This document shows, piece by piece, positions 23,377 through 31,585 of a DNA stretch of 64,000 nucleotides. The notes under the pieces are model-generated. The model worked only from the letters and a program-made list of their open reading frames with translations. It was not told the origin of the DNA and did not search any database. The first letter of the stretch is position 1, and every line of letters begins with the position of its first letter. Position numbers and translations under genes: made by a program. Origin of the DNA: Actinomadura madurae (GTDB lineage Bacteria > Actinomycetota > Actinomycetes > Streptosporangiales > Streptosporangiaceae); the NCBI RefSeq assembly GCF_900115095.1, contig NZ_FOVH01000012.1, positions 159,306-223,305 on the forward strand, read 5' to 3'.

Positions 23377-24494
23377 GCGGGGTGGACGCCGGAGCACTCG
23401 CGCGGTTGCGCGGCGAGGTGCGTGCCTTCCTCGCCGAGCAGCTCGCCGCGGGCACGTTCGAGCCCGGCGTGGACAGCTGGCTGGCGGGCTTCTCCCGGGA
23501 GTTCACCCGCGAGCTCGGCCGCCGCGGCTGGATCGGCATGGTCTGGCCCACCGAGTACGGCGGGCACGGACGCACCGCCAGGGAACGCTTCACCGTGATG
23601 GAGGAACTGCTCGCGGCGGGTGCCCCGGTCTCGGCGTACTGGGCCGGGGACCGGCAGGTCGGCCCGTCCCTGCTGCGCCACGGTAGCGAGGAGCAGAAAC
23701 GCCGGTTCCTGCCCGCGATGGCCGCGGGGGAGACGCTGTTCTGCCTGGGTCTGTCCGAGCCGGACAGCGGCTCGGACCTGGCCTCGGTGCGGACGACCGC
23801 GACCAAGCAGGCGGACGGGAGCTGGGTGGTCTCCGGTACGAAGCTGTGGACCAGCGGCGCCCACCACAAGGACTACATGCTGACGTTGTGCCGGAGCCTT
23901 CCGGGTTCCAGCCGCCACGACGGACTTTCCCAGCTCATCATCGACCTGCGCGCGCCGGGCGTCGTCGTCCGCCCGGTGCTGCTGCTGTCGGGCGAACACC
24001 ACTTCAACGAGGTGTTCCTCGACGAGGTGCGGGTGCCGGCCGGCATGCTGCTCGGCACCGAGAACGGTGCCTGGGCGCAGGTGTCGACCGAACTGGCCGA
24101 CGAGCGCAGCGGGCCAGAACGGTACATGAGCACGATGATGCTGATTCGGGCCTATGCCGAAGAACCGGTCGAGCACACCCGGAACCGAGAGGAGACGATC
24201 GGCTCACTGGTCAGCCAGTTGTGGAGCGTGCGGGCGCTCTCGCTCCAGGTCGTGGAGCGCGTGGCGCGCGGGGAGACCCCGTCGGTGCAGGCAGCGACGT
24301 CGAAGGACGTCGGTACCACTTTCGAGCAGGACTCGATCGACATCGTCCGCCGCGGACTGGCGCGGCCACCGGAGCCGGGATCGCGCCTCGATGTGCTGCT
24401 GGGCCAGGGCATCAGGCATTCGCCCGGGTTCACGCTGCGCGGCGGCACGACGCAGGTGCTCCGCTCGGTCATCGCGAAAAGGCTGGGGTTGTGA
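23373..24494 (+). CDS. Acyl-CoA dehydrogenase, alpha-type subunit (pair 3)
   Basis: A 373-residue ACAD very like the alpha subunit of pair 1. Conserved stretches include FEPGVDSWLAGFSREFTREL, FCLGLSEPDSGSDLASVRTT, VSGTKLWTSGAHHKDYML and GEHHFNEVFLDEVRVPAGM. It ends LRGGTTQVLRSVIAKRLGL. The start is the GTG at 23373 inside the preceding TGA; there is no separate ribosome site, implying coupling. With the next gene it forms the third two-component dehydrogenase. The close relation to the leftward operon's alpha gene suggests duplication across the divergent promoter. Confidence 0.9.
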   Translation: MSGVDAGALARLRGEVRAFLAEQLAAGTFEPGVDSWLAGFSREFTRELGRRGWIGMVWPTEYGGHGRTARERFTVMEELLAAGAPVSAYWAGDRQVGPSLLRHGSEEQKRRFLPAMAAGETLFCLGLSEPDSGSDLASVRTTATKQADGSWVVSGTKLWTSGAHHKDYMLTLCRSLPGSSRHDGLSQLIIDLRAPGVVVRPVLLLSGEHHFNEVFLDEVRVPAGMLLGTENGAWAQVSTELADERSGPERYMSTMMLIRAYAEEPVEHTRNREETIGSLVSQLWSVRALSLQVVERVARGETPSVQAATSKDVGTTFEQDSIDIVRRGLARPPEPGSRLDVLLGQGIRHSPGFTLRGGTTQVLRSVIAKRLGL

Positions 24495-24495
24495 C

Positions 24496-25530
24496 GTGAA
24501 CGACGAGCTGAACGGGATGCTCACCGAGGTCCTGACGGACCGCTGCCCGCCGGCACTCGTGGAGGCGAGCGAGGGCGGCTGGTCCGAGGACCTCTGGAAA
24601 GTCCTGGAGAGTGTCGGCCTCACCGCCGTCGGCATTCCCGAGGAGCAGGGCGGCAGCGGCGGGGGCTTCGACGACGCCGTCGCCGTGGTGCGCGCGGCGG
24701 CGCGGTTCGCGGCGCCCGTGCCCCTGATGCAGACGTTGCTCGTCGCGCCGATGTTGCGCGACATGTTCGGACTGCCGCACCGGGCGGGCCCCACGGCTGT
24801 CGCGTGGACCCCGGTCCGGGCGGCCGCGCAGGGCGGGCGATGGCGGTTGACCGGCACCGTTTCGGACGTGTCGTACGCACCGGCCGCCTCCAGCGTGCTG
24901 CTGCTCGGCGTCGGCGACGCCGGGCGCATCGTGCTCGCCGAGGTCGACGCGTCGCTGGAGTGGGCTCTGCGGACCGACCTGGCCGGTGAACCCCGCGGGA
25001 CGGCCGCGATCGACGTCGTCGTTCCCGTGGCGACGACGGACCTCGACTTGACGGGGGTTCTCGACCTCGCGCGTGACGCGGAGGCACTGGCACTCGTCTG
25101 GGGCATGGTCGGCGCGCTGGAGAAGATCGAAGAGCTGACCGTCGGCCACGTCACCGCCCGCGAGCAGTTCGGCCGGCCCATCGCCAAGTTCCAGGCCGTG
25201 AAGCAGCTCGCGGCGCAGATCGCCGGCGCGGTCGCGATCGCGCGGGCGGCGGCGATCGAGGCCACCGCCGCCCGTGGGCGTCCGGATGCCGCGTTCGCCG
25301 TCGCCGCCGCCCGCGCACGCACGGCCGGGGCGGGAACGGACGCCGCCCGCTACGCCCACCAGCTGCACGGGGCGATCGGCTTCACGCGGGAGTACCCGCT
25401 GCACCACTACACGCGACGGATCTGGGCGTGGCGCGACGAGGGCAGATCCGCGGTGGTGTGGACCGAACTGGCCGGCCGGCGCGCGCTGGCCGGCGGCGGC
25501 GCCAAGCTGTGGGAAACCATCGTCGGATAG
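24496..25530 (+). CDS. Acyl-CoA dehydrogenase, beta-type subunit (pair 3)
   Basis: A 344-residue beta-type subunit. It has an ACAD N-terminal helical domain (LESVGLTAVGIPEEQGGSGG), a reduced middle domain, and a C-terminal domain with TAREQFGRPIAKFQAVKQLA and HQLHGAIGFTREYPLHHYTR. The SEP-type flavin motif is absent, complementing the preceding alpha subunit. GTG at 24496 begins one base after the alpha stop. It pairs best by sequence with the beta protein at 14.3 kb, matching the alpha-alpha similarity. The product of the pair would be a 2-enoyl-CoA on a branched or ring-bearing chain, by analogy to steroid enzymes. Confidence 0.87.
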   Translation: MNDELNGMLTEVLTDRCPPALVEASEGGWSEDLWKVLESVGLTAVGIPEEQGGSGGGFDDAVAVVRAAARFAAPVPLMQTLLVAPMLRDMFGLPHRAGPTAVAWTPVRAAAQGGRWRLTGTVSDVSYAPAASSVLLLGVGDAGRIVLAEVDASLEWALRTDLAGEPRGTAAIDVVVPVATTDLDLTGVLDLARDAEALALVWGMVGALEKIEELTVGHVTAREQFGRPIAKFQAVKQLAAQIAGAVAIARAAAIEATAARGRPDAAFAVAAARARTAGAGTDAARYAHQLHGAIGFTREYPLHHYTRRIWAWRDEGRSAVVWTELAGRRALAGGGAKLWETIVG

Positions 25531-25544
25531 CGAGGACGGCACTG

Positions 25545-26450
25545 ATGAGTAACGGCACACCCCACCGCCTCCTGGTCGTCGGAGCCGGCACGATGGGCGC
25601 GCAGATCGCGTTGCAGGCGGCGCTGCACGGCGTCGGCGTCGACCTCGTCGACATCTCGCCCGATGCGCTGGACAGGGGGCGGAGCCAGATCGAGGGTCTG
25701 GTGCAACGCAACGTCGGCAAGGGACGCCAGACCGGTGAGGAGGCCGCGGCGACGCTCGGCCGGCTGACCTTCTCGTCCGATGTGGACACGGCGGCACCGC
25801 GCTGCGACTGGGCTGTCGAGGCGGTCGTCGAGCGGTTGGACGTCAAGCAGGCGGTGTTCAACCGGCTCGCGAAGCTGCTTCCCGCGCACGCCGGCATCGC
25901 CACGAACTCCAGCCACATCCGGGTGGCCACGATCGTCGGCGACGCCGACTACCGGCCACGGGCACTCAACATGCACTTCTTCCACCCCGTGGTGGTCATG
26001 GACCTCGTCGAGATCGTCGCCTCGCCGCACACCGACGAGGCGATCCTGCGGGAGGCGGCGGCCTGGGCGGAGCGGATCGGCCGTACCGCCGTCGTGCTGC
26101 GCAAGGACGTCGACGGGTTCCTCGTCAACCGGATACTGGGGGAGGCCTCACGGGAGGCGTTCTCGCTGCTCGCCGACGGCGTCAGCACGTTCGACCAGAT
26201 CGACCTGGCCGTCGAGCGCGGCCTGCGGTGGCCGATCGGCCCGTTCAAGCTCGCCGACTTCTCCGGCCTCGACGTCCTGCTCGACTCCCGGTCGTCCCGC
26301 TTCGCGGCCCACGGCGACGAGGGTGACCGCAAGACCATCGAGGTCATCAAACCCCTGGTCGAGGCCGGTCGGCTCGGGCGCAAGTCCGGCGCCGGGTTCT
26401 ACGACTACTCGGTCGACCCGCCTGCCCCGCTCCCGCTCGACCCGCGGTGA
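25545..26450 (+). CDS. 3-hydroxyacyl-CoA dehydrogenase
   Basis: A 301-residue HAD-family enzyme. The NAD-binding GAGTMGAQIA is at 13-22. TNSSHIRVATIV and ALNMHFFHPVVVMDLVEIV contain the catalytic His of the FHP motif and the Glu of the pair. The C-terminal domain has DVDGFLVNRILGEASREAF. It oxidises a (3S)-hydroxyacyl-CoA to the 3-keto form with NAD, providing the step missing from the leftward operon. The ATG at 25545 follows GAGG with 9 bases spacing. The stop overlaps the next start (GTGA). Confidence 0.93.
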   Translation: MSNGTPHRLLVVGAGTMGAQIALQAALHGVGVDLVDISPDALDRGRSQIEGLVQRNVGKGRQTGEEAAATLGRLTFSSDVDTAAPRCDWAVEAVVERLDVKQAVFNRLAKLLPAHAGIATNSSHIRVATIVGDADYRPRALNMHFFHPVVVMDLVEIVASPHTDEAILREAAAWAERIGRTAVVLRKDVDGFLVNRILGEASREAFSLLADGVSTFDQIDLAVERGLRWPIGPFKLADFSGLDVLLDSRSSRFAAHGDEGDRKTIEVIKPLVEAGRLGRKSGAGFYDYSVDPPAPLPLDPR

Positions 26451-27127
26451 CCCGGACCTCCCGTCTCGTGGTGCTCGGCGCCACCGGTGACGTCGGCCGG
26501 GGGGTCGTCGAGGCGGCCCTTGCCCGAGGGTGGGCCGTGACCGCGGTGGCCCGCCGCGAGCAGGCGCTCGACGAGCTGGCAGCCGAGTTCGGCCCGATGG
26601 TCGAGCTGGTGGCCGGTAGCATCAACGGAGACGAGGCCGCCGTCGCGCTGGCCGGCGCACTCGACCTCGGGCCCGGCACGTCCGTGGTGAACACGATCAG
26701 CGTGCCGTGGTCGCCCCAACGGCTGCTGTCGACCTCCTACGACGAGTTGGTGACGTATTTCGCCGGCTATGTCGGCGCCCACCTGTCGGCGGCCCGTGCG
26801 CTCCTTCCCAGGCTCGCGGACCGCGCGGTGTATCTGGGTGTGGGCGGGGGGATGGCCGATTTCGTGCCCCGAGGCCTGGCACCGGTCTCGATGGTGCAGG
26901 CGGCGCAGCGCAACCTCTACCGGGGGCTCCAGGCGGAGAACCGGGAAGCGGTGATCCGCGAGCTGATGATCGTTTCGAAGGTGAACGGTCGCAGCAACCG
27001 GCACGAGGCGTCCGCCGAGTGGCTGACGGCCGAACAGATCGGCGAGCGCGTCGTGGGGATCGTCGAGGATCCCGAGGCGGCCGGCAACAGCGGCCCGGTG
27101 GTGCGGATCACGCCGGAACGGCCGTAG
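26447..27127 (+). CDS. Atypical SDR-fold protein without YxxxK
   Basis: A 226-residue protein starting with a Rossmann motif LVVLGATGDVGRGVVEAAL and an Arg-containing strand end, VARREQALDEL, suggestive of NADP binding. Where classical SDRs have Tyr-x-x-x-Lys, this protein reads APVSMVQAAQRNLYRG, with Val/Met and Gln. The C-terminus contains HEASAEWLTAEQIGERVVGI. It may be an atypical reductase or an assembly protein; no specific reaction is assigned. GTG at 26447 overlaps the hydroxyacyl dehydrogenase stop. It is the last gene of the rightward operon and converges on the hydroxyacid oxidase gene. Confidence 0.75.
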   Translation: MTRTSRLVVLGATGDVGRGVVEAALARGWAVTAVARREQALDELAAEFGPMVELVAGSINGDEAAVALAGALDLGPGTSVVNTISVPWSPQRLLSTSYDELVTYFAGYVGAHLSAARALLPRLADRAVYLGVGGGMADFVPRGLAPVSMVQAAQRNLYRGLQAENREAVIRELMIVSKVNGRSNRHEASAEWLTAEQIGERVVGIVEDPEAAGNSGPVVRITPERP

Positions 27128-27193
27128 GAGGCCGCCACCGGTATGCGCGGCAAGGTCAGCCTCGTGCTCGGCGACGCGGGGGCCGAGCCTTGT

Positions 27194-27223
27194 GAGTGGT
27201 ACGCCTGAGCGGCGCTACCACTC
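27194..27223. terminator. Hairpin at the end of convergent genes
   Basis: GAGTGGTACGCC pairs with GGCG-C-TACCACTC (12-base stem, one bulged C, five-base loop). It lies between the rightward operon and the stop of the leftward oxidase, so it can serve both directions. Confidence 0.55.
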
Positions 27224-28366
27224 GCGGGGAACCCGGACGCAGTCGCGGCTGAGTTCGTCGATCGAGCGGCAGCCGAGCAGGCCCATCGCGTTCTCGGTCT
27301 CGTCATGAAGGATCTGCAGCACCCGGCGTACGCCGGCCTCGCCGCCGATCGCCAGCCCGTAGACGTAGGGGCGTCCGACGAGCACCGCGCGCGCACCGAT
27401 CGCGAGCGCCTTGACCACGTCGGTCCCGCGCCGGACACCACCGTCGATGAACACCTCTCCGCGGTCTCCGACGGCGTCGACGATTTCGGGAAGCGCTTCG
27501 ATGGTCGCGGGTACTCCGTCCAGCTGCCGCCCACCATGATTGGAGACGACGACACCGTCCGCGCCCATCTCGATCATCCTGGCCGCCTCGTCACCGCGGA
27601 GGATGCCCTTGATGACCAGCGGGCCGCTCCAGCGTTCGCGGACCAGCTTGAAGTCGGCCTCGGTCACCGGCCGCATCGTGCTGGAGAGGGCGCTGCCGGC
27701 GGCTTTGATCGACAACATCTTCTGCGAGAATCCGGCCGCCGTGCCGCGCCCCACGCTGCCGCGCAGGAAGTCCAGCGACCAGCGTGGCCGGACGGCGCCG
27801 GCCGCGAGCAGCCGGGGGGTCATCTTGAGCGGCAGTGAGAAGCGGTTGCGCACGTCCCGCTCGCGCAGCGCGCGCATCGTGGTGTCGACGGTGAGGCACA
27901 GGGCGTCGTACCCGGCGGCCGCCGCGCGGTCGACCAGTTCGGCGGTCTCGGAGGCGTCCCCGGGCGGCAGGTAGAGCTGGAACCATTTCGGGCCGGTGGC
28001 CAGCTGGGCGACCGTCTCAAGTGGATAGCTGGAGACGGTGCTCAACGCGAACCCGGTCCCCATCGCACCGGCCGCGCGGGCCACGGCGAGCTCCGCTTCG
28101 CTGCTGGCCATGCGCTGGTAGCCCGCCGGGTCGAGCAGCACCGGCATCGACACCGGCTTGCCGAGGACCGTTGTGGCGACGTCGCGCCGGCTCACGTCCA
28201 CCAGCGCGCGTGGGCGCAGCCGGATTCGCTCGTAGGCGACCTGGTTGGCGCGCAACGAGACCTCGTCGCCGGCACCGCCGGCGATGATGTCGAAGATCGG
28301 CCGGGGGAGTCGCCGTCGTGCCGCTCGCTCGATGTCGGCCAGATTGATCAGCCGCTCCAAACCCAT
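27215..28366 (-). CDS. FMN-dependent alpha-hydroxy-acid oxidase
   Basis: A 383-residue TIM-barrel flavoenzyme of the lactate oxidase, mandelate dehydrogenase and glycolate oxidase family. The active-site signature SNHGGRQLDG is at 275-284 with catalytic His277. FMN contacts include FQLYLPPGD (129-137), TVDTTMR and VIKGILRGDEAARM, and IDGGVRRGTDVVKALAIGA binds phosphate. It oxidises an L-2-hydroxyacid to the 2-oxoacid, using oxygen or a quinone. The ATG at 28366 is preceded by AAGGGA. Such an enzyme could handle a hydroxyacid released by retro-aldol or hydratase steps, but no direct link is visible. Confidence 0.93.
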   Translation of the reverse strand: MGLERLINLADIERAARRRLPRPIFDIIAGGAGDEVSLRANQVAYERIRLRPRALVDVSRRDVATTVLGKPVSMPVLLDPAGYQRMASSEAELAVARAAGAMGTGFALSTVSSYPLETVAQLATGPKWFQLYLPPGDASETAELVDRAAAAGYDALCLTVDTTMRALRERDVRNRFSLPLKMTPRLLAAGAVRPRWSLDFLRGSVGRGTAAGFSQKMLSIKAAGSALSSTMRPVTEADFKLVRERWSGPLVIKGILRGDEAARMIEMGADGVVVSNHGGRQLDGVPATIEALPEIVDAVGDRGEVFIDGGVRRGTDVVKALAIGARAVLVGRPYVYGLAIGGEAGVRRVLQILHDETENAMGLLGCRSIDELSRDCVRVPREW

Positions 28367-28446
28367 CTGCTGTGTCCCTTTCGCGATCGCGAGCCGGGCG
28401 TGTCCGGTGCCGTGTGCTCAGTCCAGCACCGTCGCCGCTTCGCCAG

Positions 28447-29244
28447 TCATCGATCCAAGAAGCGAGCCGTGCGGCGTTCTTGGACTGCCGCCATACCTTC
28501 GGCGTAGTCCTCGGTCGTTTTCAGCGCGGTCTGCTGCGCGAGTTCCGCCGCGAGTATCCGCTCGAGGTCGGCCAGGAGCGGGCGCCGCGTCGCGAGCTTC
28601 AGCAGCCGAGCGGGCTGTGGTGCCGCCTCGGCGAATGTCCGCGCCTGGGCCAGGGCGTCATCGAGGAGGCGCTGGGGGGCGGAGACGCCGTCGCAGAGCC
28701 CGATCGCGAGCGCCTCCTGCGCGGGCACGGCGCGGCCCGACATCATCAGCTCGGCCGCCCGGTGGCGGCCGACGACATCGGGCAGCGTGCGGGTCAGCGC
28801 GAAGCCGGGTGTGTATCCCAGCCGGGAGAAGTTCACCTGAGCCCTGGCGTCCGTGGCCATCTGCCGCCAGTCGGCGACCAGGGCGAGGCCCACTCCGCCG
28901 CCGACCGTCGCGCCGTTGAGCGCCGCGACGAGCGGTTTCGGGAACGCGAAGAGCCGTGGTACTTCGCGGTAGAGGTCGGATGTGGTCCACGCGGAACCAC
29001 CCGGGGTGAACTTCGACGTGGCGCCGGCACAGAAGTGGCGGTCCGCGGACGAGAGCACCACGGCCCGGCAATCGGTGTCCTCGGCGGCGGTCTCCAGACT
29101 CTCGGCCAGCTCGCACACCAACCGCAGGTCGAGCGAATTGCGACCGTCACCGTGCATCTCGATGTGCTGAACATGCTCCAGCGCGCGGCGCGCCGTGACT
29201 CGTCCGGGGTGCGTTGCGCCGTTCGGCATGACGGCGTCAGTCAT
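28447..29244 (-). CDS. Enoyl-CoA hydratase/isomerase family protein
   Basis: A 265-residue crotonase with an atypical N-terminus (VQHIEMHGDGRNSLDLRLV). Oxyanion segments are DRHFCAGATSKFTPGG and NGATVGGGVGLALVADWRQ. The active-site strand VNFSRLGYTPGFALTRTLP has Arg where the first catalytic Glu normally lies, while RAAELMMSGRAV keeps the second. Isomerase or other crotonase chemistry is therefore as likely as hydration. It is leftward, 80 bases upstream of the hydroxyacid oxidase and possibly cotranscribed with it. The leader contains ATTATC and a TATATA run. Confidence 0.87.
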   Translation of the reverse strand: MTDAVMPNGATHPGRVTARRALEHVQHIEMHGDGRNSLDLRLVCELAESLETAAEDTDCRAVVLSSADRHFCAGATSKFTPGGSAWTTSDLYREVPRLFAFPKPLVAALNGATVGGGVGLALVADWRQMATDARAQVNFSRLGYTPGFALTRTLPDVVGRHRAAELMMSGRAVPAQEALAIGLCDGVSAPQRLLDDALAQARTFAEAAPQPARLLKLATRRPLLADLERILAAELAQQTALKTTEDYAEGMAAVQERRTARFLDR

Positions 29245-29366
29245 GCCGGTCGCCCGAGCGGAACAGAGAGAACAGGATCATATATAGAGACATTATCTTC
29301 CTGTCACCTCGGGGCGTCAATGCGGATCTGCCCCTAATGAGGATCCCAATTGCCCGCAGGTCGTCA

Positions 29367-29400
29367 CCCACCTCGGCCGGGTGCTGGACGCCGAGGTGGG
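29367..29400 (-). terminator. Hairpin terminator after ligase 3
   Basis: CCCACCTCGG and CCGAGGTGGG, ten-base perfect arms with a 14-base loop, about 30 bases beyond the ligase stop in the direction of transcription. Confidence 0.6.
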
Positions 29401-29431
29401 GGCCACGAGGGCGGCCGGATCGACGAGGCGG

Positions 29432-30967
29432 CTAGCGGGCTTGGGAGACCGCGACTTCCTTCCTCAACTCGCGGCGCAGGATCTTCCCCGACGCGGTGCG
29501 CGGAATGTCGGTGACCATGATCAGCCGGGAGGGCACCTTGTAGGTGCTCAGCTTGCCGGCCAGCCAAGTGCGGATCTCCTCCTCGGACGCCGGCTCCCGC
29601 AGCACGACGAAGGCGACCGGCGTCTCGCCGCGCCGCTCGTCCGGCGCCCCGACGACCGCACAGTCCGAGACGGCCGGATGCGCCAGGATCGCCGACTCCA
29701 CTTCGACGGGCGCGACCTGAAGTCCCGACACCTTGATGAGATCCTTCAGCCGGTCGGTCAGGATCAGCCACCCGCCGGGTTCGACCCGTCCGATGTCGCC
29801 GGTCCGCAGCCAGCCGCCGTCGAGGAGAACGTCGGCATCGGCGTCCTCGGGCAGGTAGCCGATCATGCGCGCGGGACTCCGCGCGATGATCTCGCCCTCC
29901 GTGCCCGGCGGGACGTCCTGCAAGGTGGCCGGATCGACGATCCGGACCTCGCAGTCCGAGCGCGGGACGCCGACGGAGTCGACCCGGCACAGCTCCGGGC
30001 TCTCCGCCGGGTTGCAGTGCAGGCCGAGCAGCTCCGTCATGCCGTAGCCGATCACCCAGTGCAGGCCCGTCCGCTCGGTCACCGTCTTCGCGATCGACTC
30101 GTTCACCGCCGTCGCGCACCAGACGAGGACGCGGACCGACGACACGTCGAACGATTCCAGGCCGGGCAGTGCCGCGATCTTCTGGGCGACAGGCGCCACG
30201 AGCATGGAATGGGTGATCCGTTCCCGCTCCATCTCCGCCGCGATCGACTCGGCATCGTTGCCCGTCGTGAGGTGCAGCGTCGCCCCGGCCATCGCCGACC
30301 CGATGATGGTCGAGGCACCGAACCCGGTGAACAGGGGCAACGGGAACTGCTGGCGGTCTGCGAACCGCAGCCTGATCGCCGACTTCCAGTTGATGACCGA
30401 GGCGCCGAGCGAGTAATGGCTGTGCCGGACGGCCTTGGGCGCCCCCGTGGTGCCGGAGCTGAAGAAGAGCATGGCCTCGTCCTGCTCCCACCGCAGCTCC
30501 GCGGATTCGACGGGCTCGGCGCTCTGGCCGTGGATCGCGCTCCAGAAGGTCCCGCTCGTCTCGCGGTCGATGGTCCACAGTGGGCGGCCCGTCGCCTCGG
30601 CCGCGACGCGTGACACCTCATCGGTGATGATCAGCTTCGGGTTCGTGAGCGCGACGCTCTTGGCCAGCTCTTCCGCATTCCAGCGGGGGTTCACCACGAC
30701 GATCGCACCGCCCGCGCGGAGGATGCCGAAGAGCGTGATCGGCCACTCGATCCCGTTCGCCGCCGCCATCATGACGCGGTCGCCGGGGCGGAACCCGGCC
30801 GCAAGGAACGCCCGCGCGAGCGCATTCGCCATGGCGTCGAGCTCGCGGAACGAGATCGACTGGTCACCGCTGACGACGGCGGTGCTCTCGGGATGCCGGT
30901 CGGCGGTGGCCACGAGGTGGTCCGCGAGATTGCGGCGCGGATAGTACAGAGATGGCCGGGGGATCAA
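29432..30967 (-). CDS. AMP-forming acyl-CoA ligase (ligase 3)
   Basis: A 511-residue ANL-family ligase. MLFFSSGTTGAPKAV is at about 166-180 and GYGMTELLGLH is the A5 motif. LTDRLKDLIKVSGLQVAPVE is the hinge region and PRTASGKILRRELRKEV the end with the catalytic Lys. I start it at the TTG at 30967, because AGGAG lies exactly 7 bases before it and the family begins at this point (RPSLYYPRRNL); an ATG 41 codons upstream adds unrelated residues. It activates an unidentified carboxylic acid. It lies upstream of the leftward crotonase and oxidase but is separated from them by a terminator. Confidence 0.9.
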   Translation of the reverse strand: MIPRPSLYYPRRNLADHLVATADRHPESTAVVSGDQSISFRELDAMANALARAFLAAGFRPGDRVMMAAANGIEWPITLFGILRAGGAIVVVNPRWNAEELAKSVALTNPKLIITDEVSRVAAEATGRPLWTIDRETSGTFWSAIHGQSAEPVESAELRWEQDEAMLFFSSGTTGAPKAVRHSHYSLGASVINWKSAIRLRFADRQQFPLPLFTGFGASTIIGSAMAGATLHLTTGNDAESIAAEMERERITHSMLVAPVAQKIAALPGLESFDVSSVRVLVWCATAVNESIAKTVTERTGLHWVIGYGMTELLGLHCNPAESPELCRVDSVGVPRSDCEVRIVDPATLQDVPPGTEGEIIARSPARMIGYLPEDADADVLLDGGWLRTGDIGRVEPGGWLILTDRLKDLIKVSGLQVAPVEVESAILAHPAVSDCAVVGAPDERRGETPVAFVVLREPASEEEIRTWLAGKLSTYKVPSRLIMVTDIPRTASGKILRRELRKEVAVSQAR

Positions 30968-31094
30968 CGTTCTTCTCCTCTGCTGCGGAACAGGCGCCTG
31001 GAACGATGCACGTCCGCCGGGGCCGCCCATGACAGGGTCCTCTAACGAAGAGGAGTCTGAACGGGTCTGCGCATCGGCGTCGTGCCGCAACCGT

Positions 31095-31394
31095 TCAGTC
31101 CGATGCCGGCAGGGCCTTCGCCGCCTTCTGGGTGAGTTCCCGGTCGTTGACGGTCAACGGGCCGGGCCCGGCCTTCGTGCACAGGACCTCGACGCCACTT
31201 TCGTCGTCGCTGTAGCGCTTGCCCAGCAGGATCGGGGGACCGTCGACAGGCTCCGGCGCGGCCGGCTCCGCACCGGGCGCGCGCATCTCCGCGCCGGCGC
31301 ACATCAGCACCGCCGGGCCGTCGATTCCCTTGATGACGATGACCTCGCACGTCGAATTCCTGCCGCGCAACCGGGTACCGGGCCCCAAGCTCAC
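31095..31394 (-). CDS. Small conserved-looking Cys-containing protein
   Basis: A 99-residue protein of unknown function. It has an N-terminal beta-like half (STCEVIVIKGIDGPAVLMCA) and a C-terminal half, LGKRYSDDESGVEVLCTKAG, ending KALPASD. Three cysteines sit in short loops of repeated layout, a hint of metal binding or of two related half-domains. A separating Pro/Ala/Glu-rich linker lies in the middle. GTG at 31394 has AGGAGG about 6 bases upstream, which makes it a real gene. It precedes ligase 3 on the same strand by 127 bases, so it may share its transcript. The shared leader with the divergent hydrolase carries a perfect TACTGTA palindrome. Confidence 0.75.
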   Translation of the reverse strand: MSLGPGTRLRGRNSTCEVIVIKGIDGPAVLMCAGAEMRAPGAEPAAPEPVDGPPILLGKRYSDDESGVEVLCTKAGPGPLTVNDRELTQKAAKALPASD

Positions 31395-31437
31395 ATCGTC
31401 CTCCTCGACAACGAGTACTGTTGCTGGCGATGAGCCA

Positions 31438-31456
31438 TACTGTAATGAATACAGTA
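31438..31456. promoter_or_regulatory. Palindrome TACTGTA-N5-TACAGTA, probable operator
   Basis: Perfect seven-base arms around ATGAA, in the divergent gap between the small Cys protein (44 bases away) and the hydrolase. The same 7-mer recurs in four other intergenic regions of the window, making this the best example of a putative regulon site. Confidence 0.65.
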
Positions 31457-31585
31457 CTAGTATCCGAGAGATGGGCTACAGCCGTCAAGAGCGCCGATCC
31501 GCTCGTGACCGCGTGCCTGCCACCGTCGAACCAGAGGGGGCTTCGTGAGTATACGGACGAAATCGGCCGGCAAGGTTGGCCCGGC

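Noticed and set aside
27143..27208. 21-codon frame MRGKVSLVLGDAGAEPCEWYA after AGGAGG between convergent genes
   Set aside because: It overlaps the terminator-like hairpin, the ribosome site overlaps the previous stop, and no similarity is recognised; likely chance.
30968..31090. ATG start at 31090 for ligase 3
   Set aside because: The 41 extra residues are unlike the family, and TTG 30967 has a perfectly spaced AGGAG.
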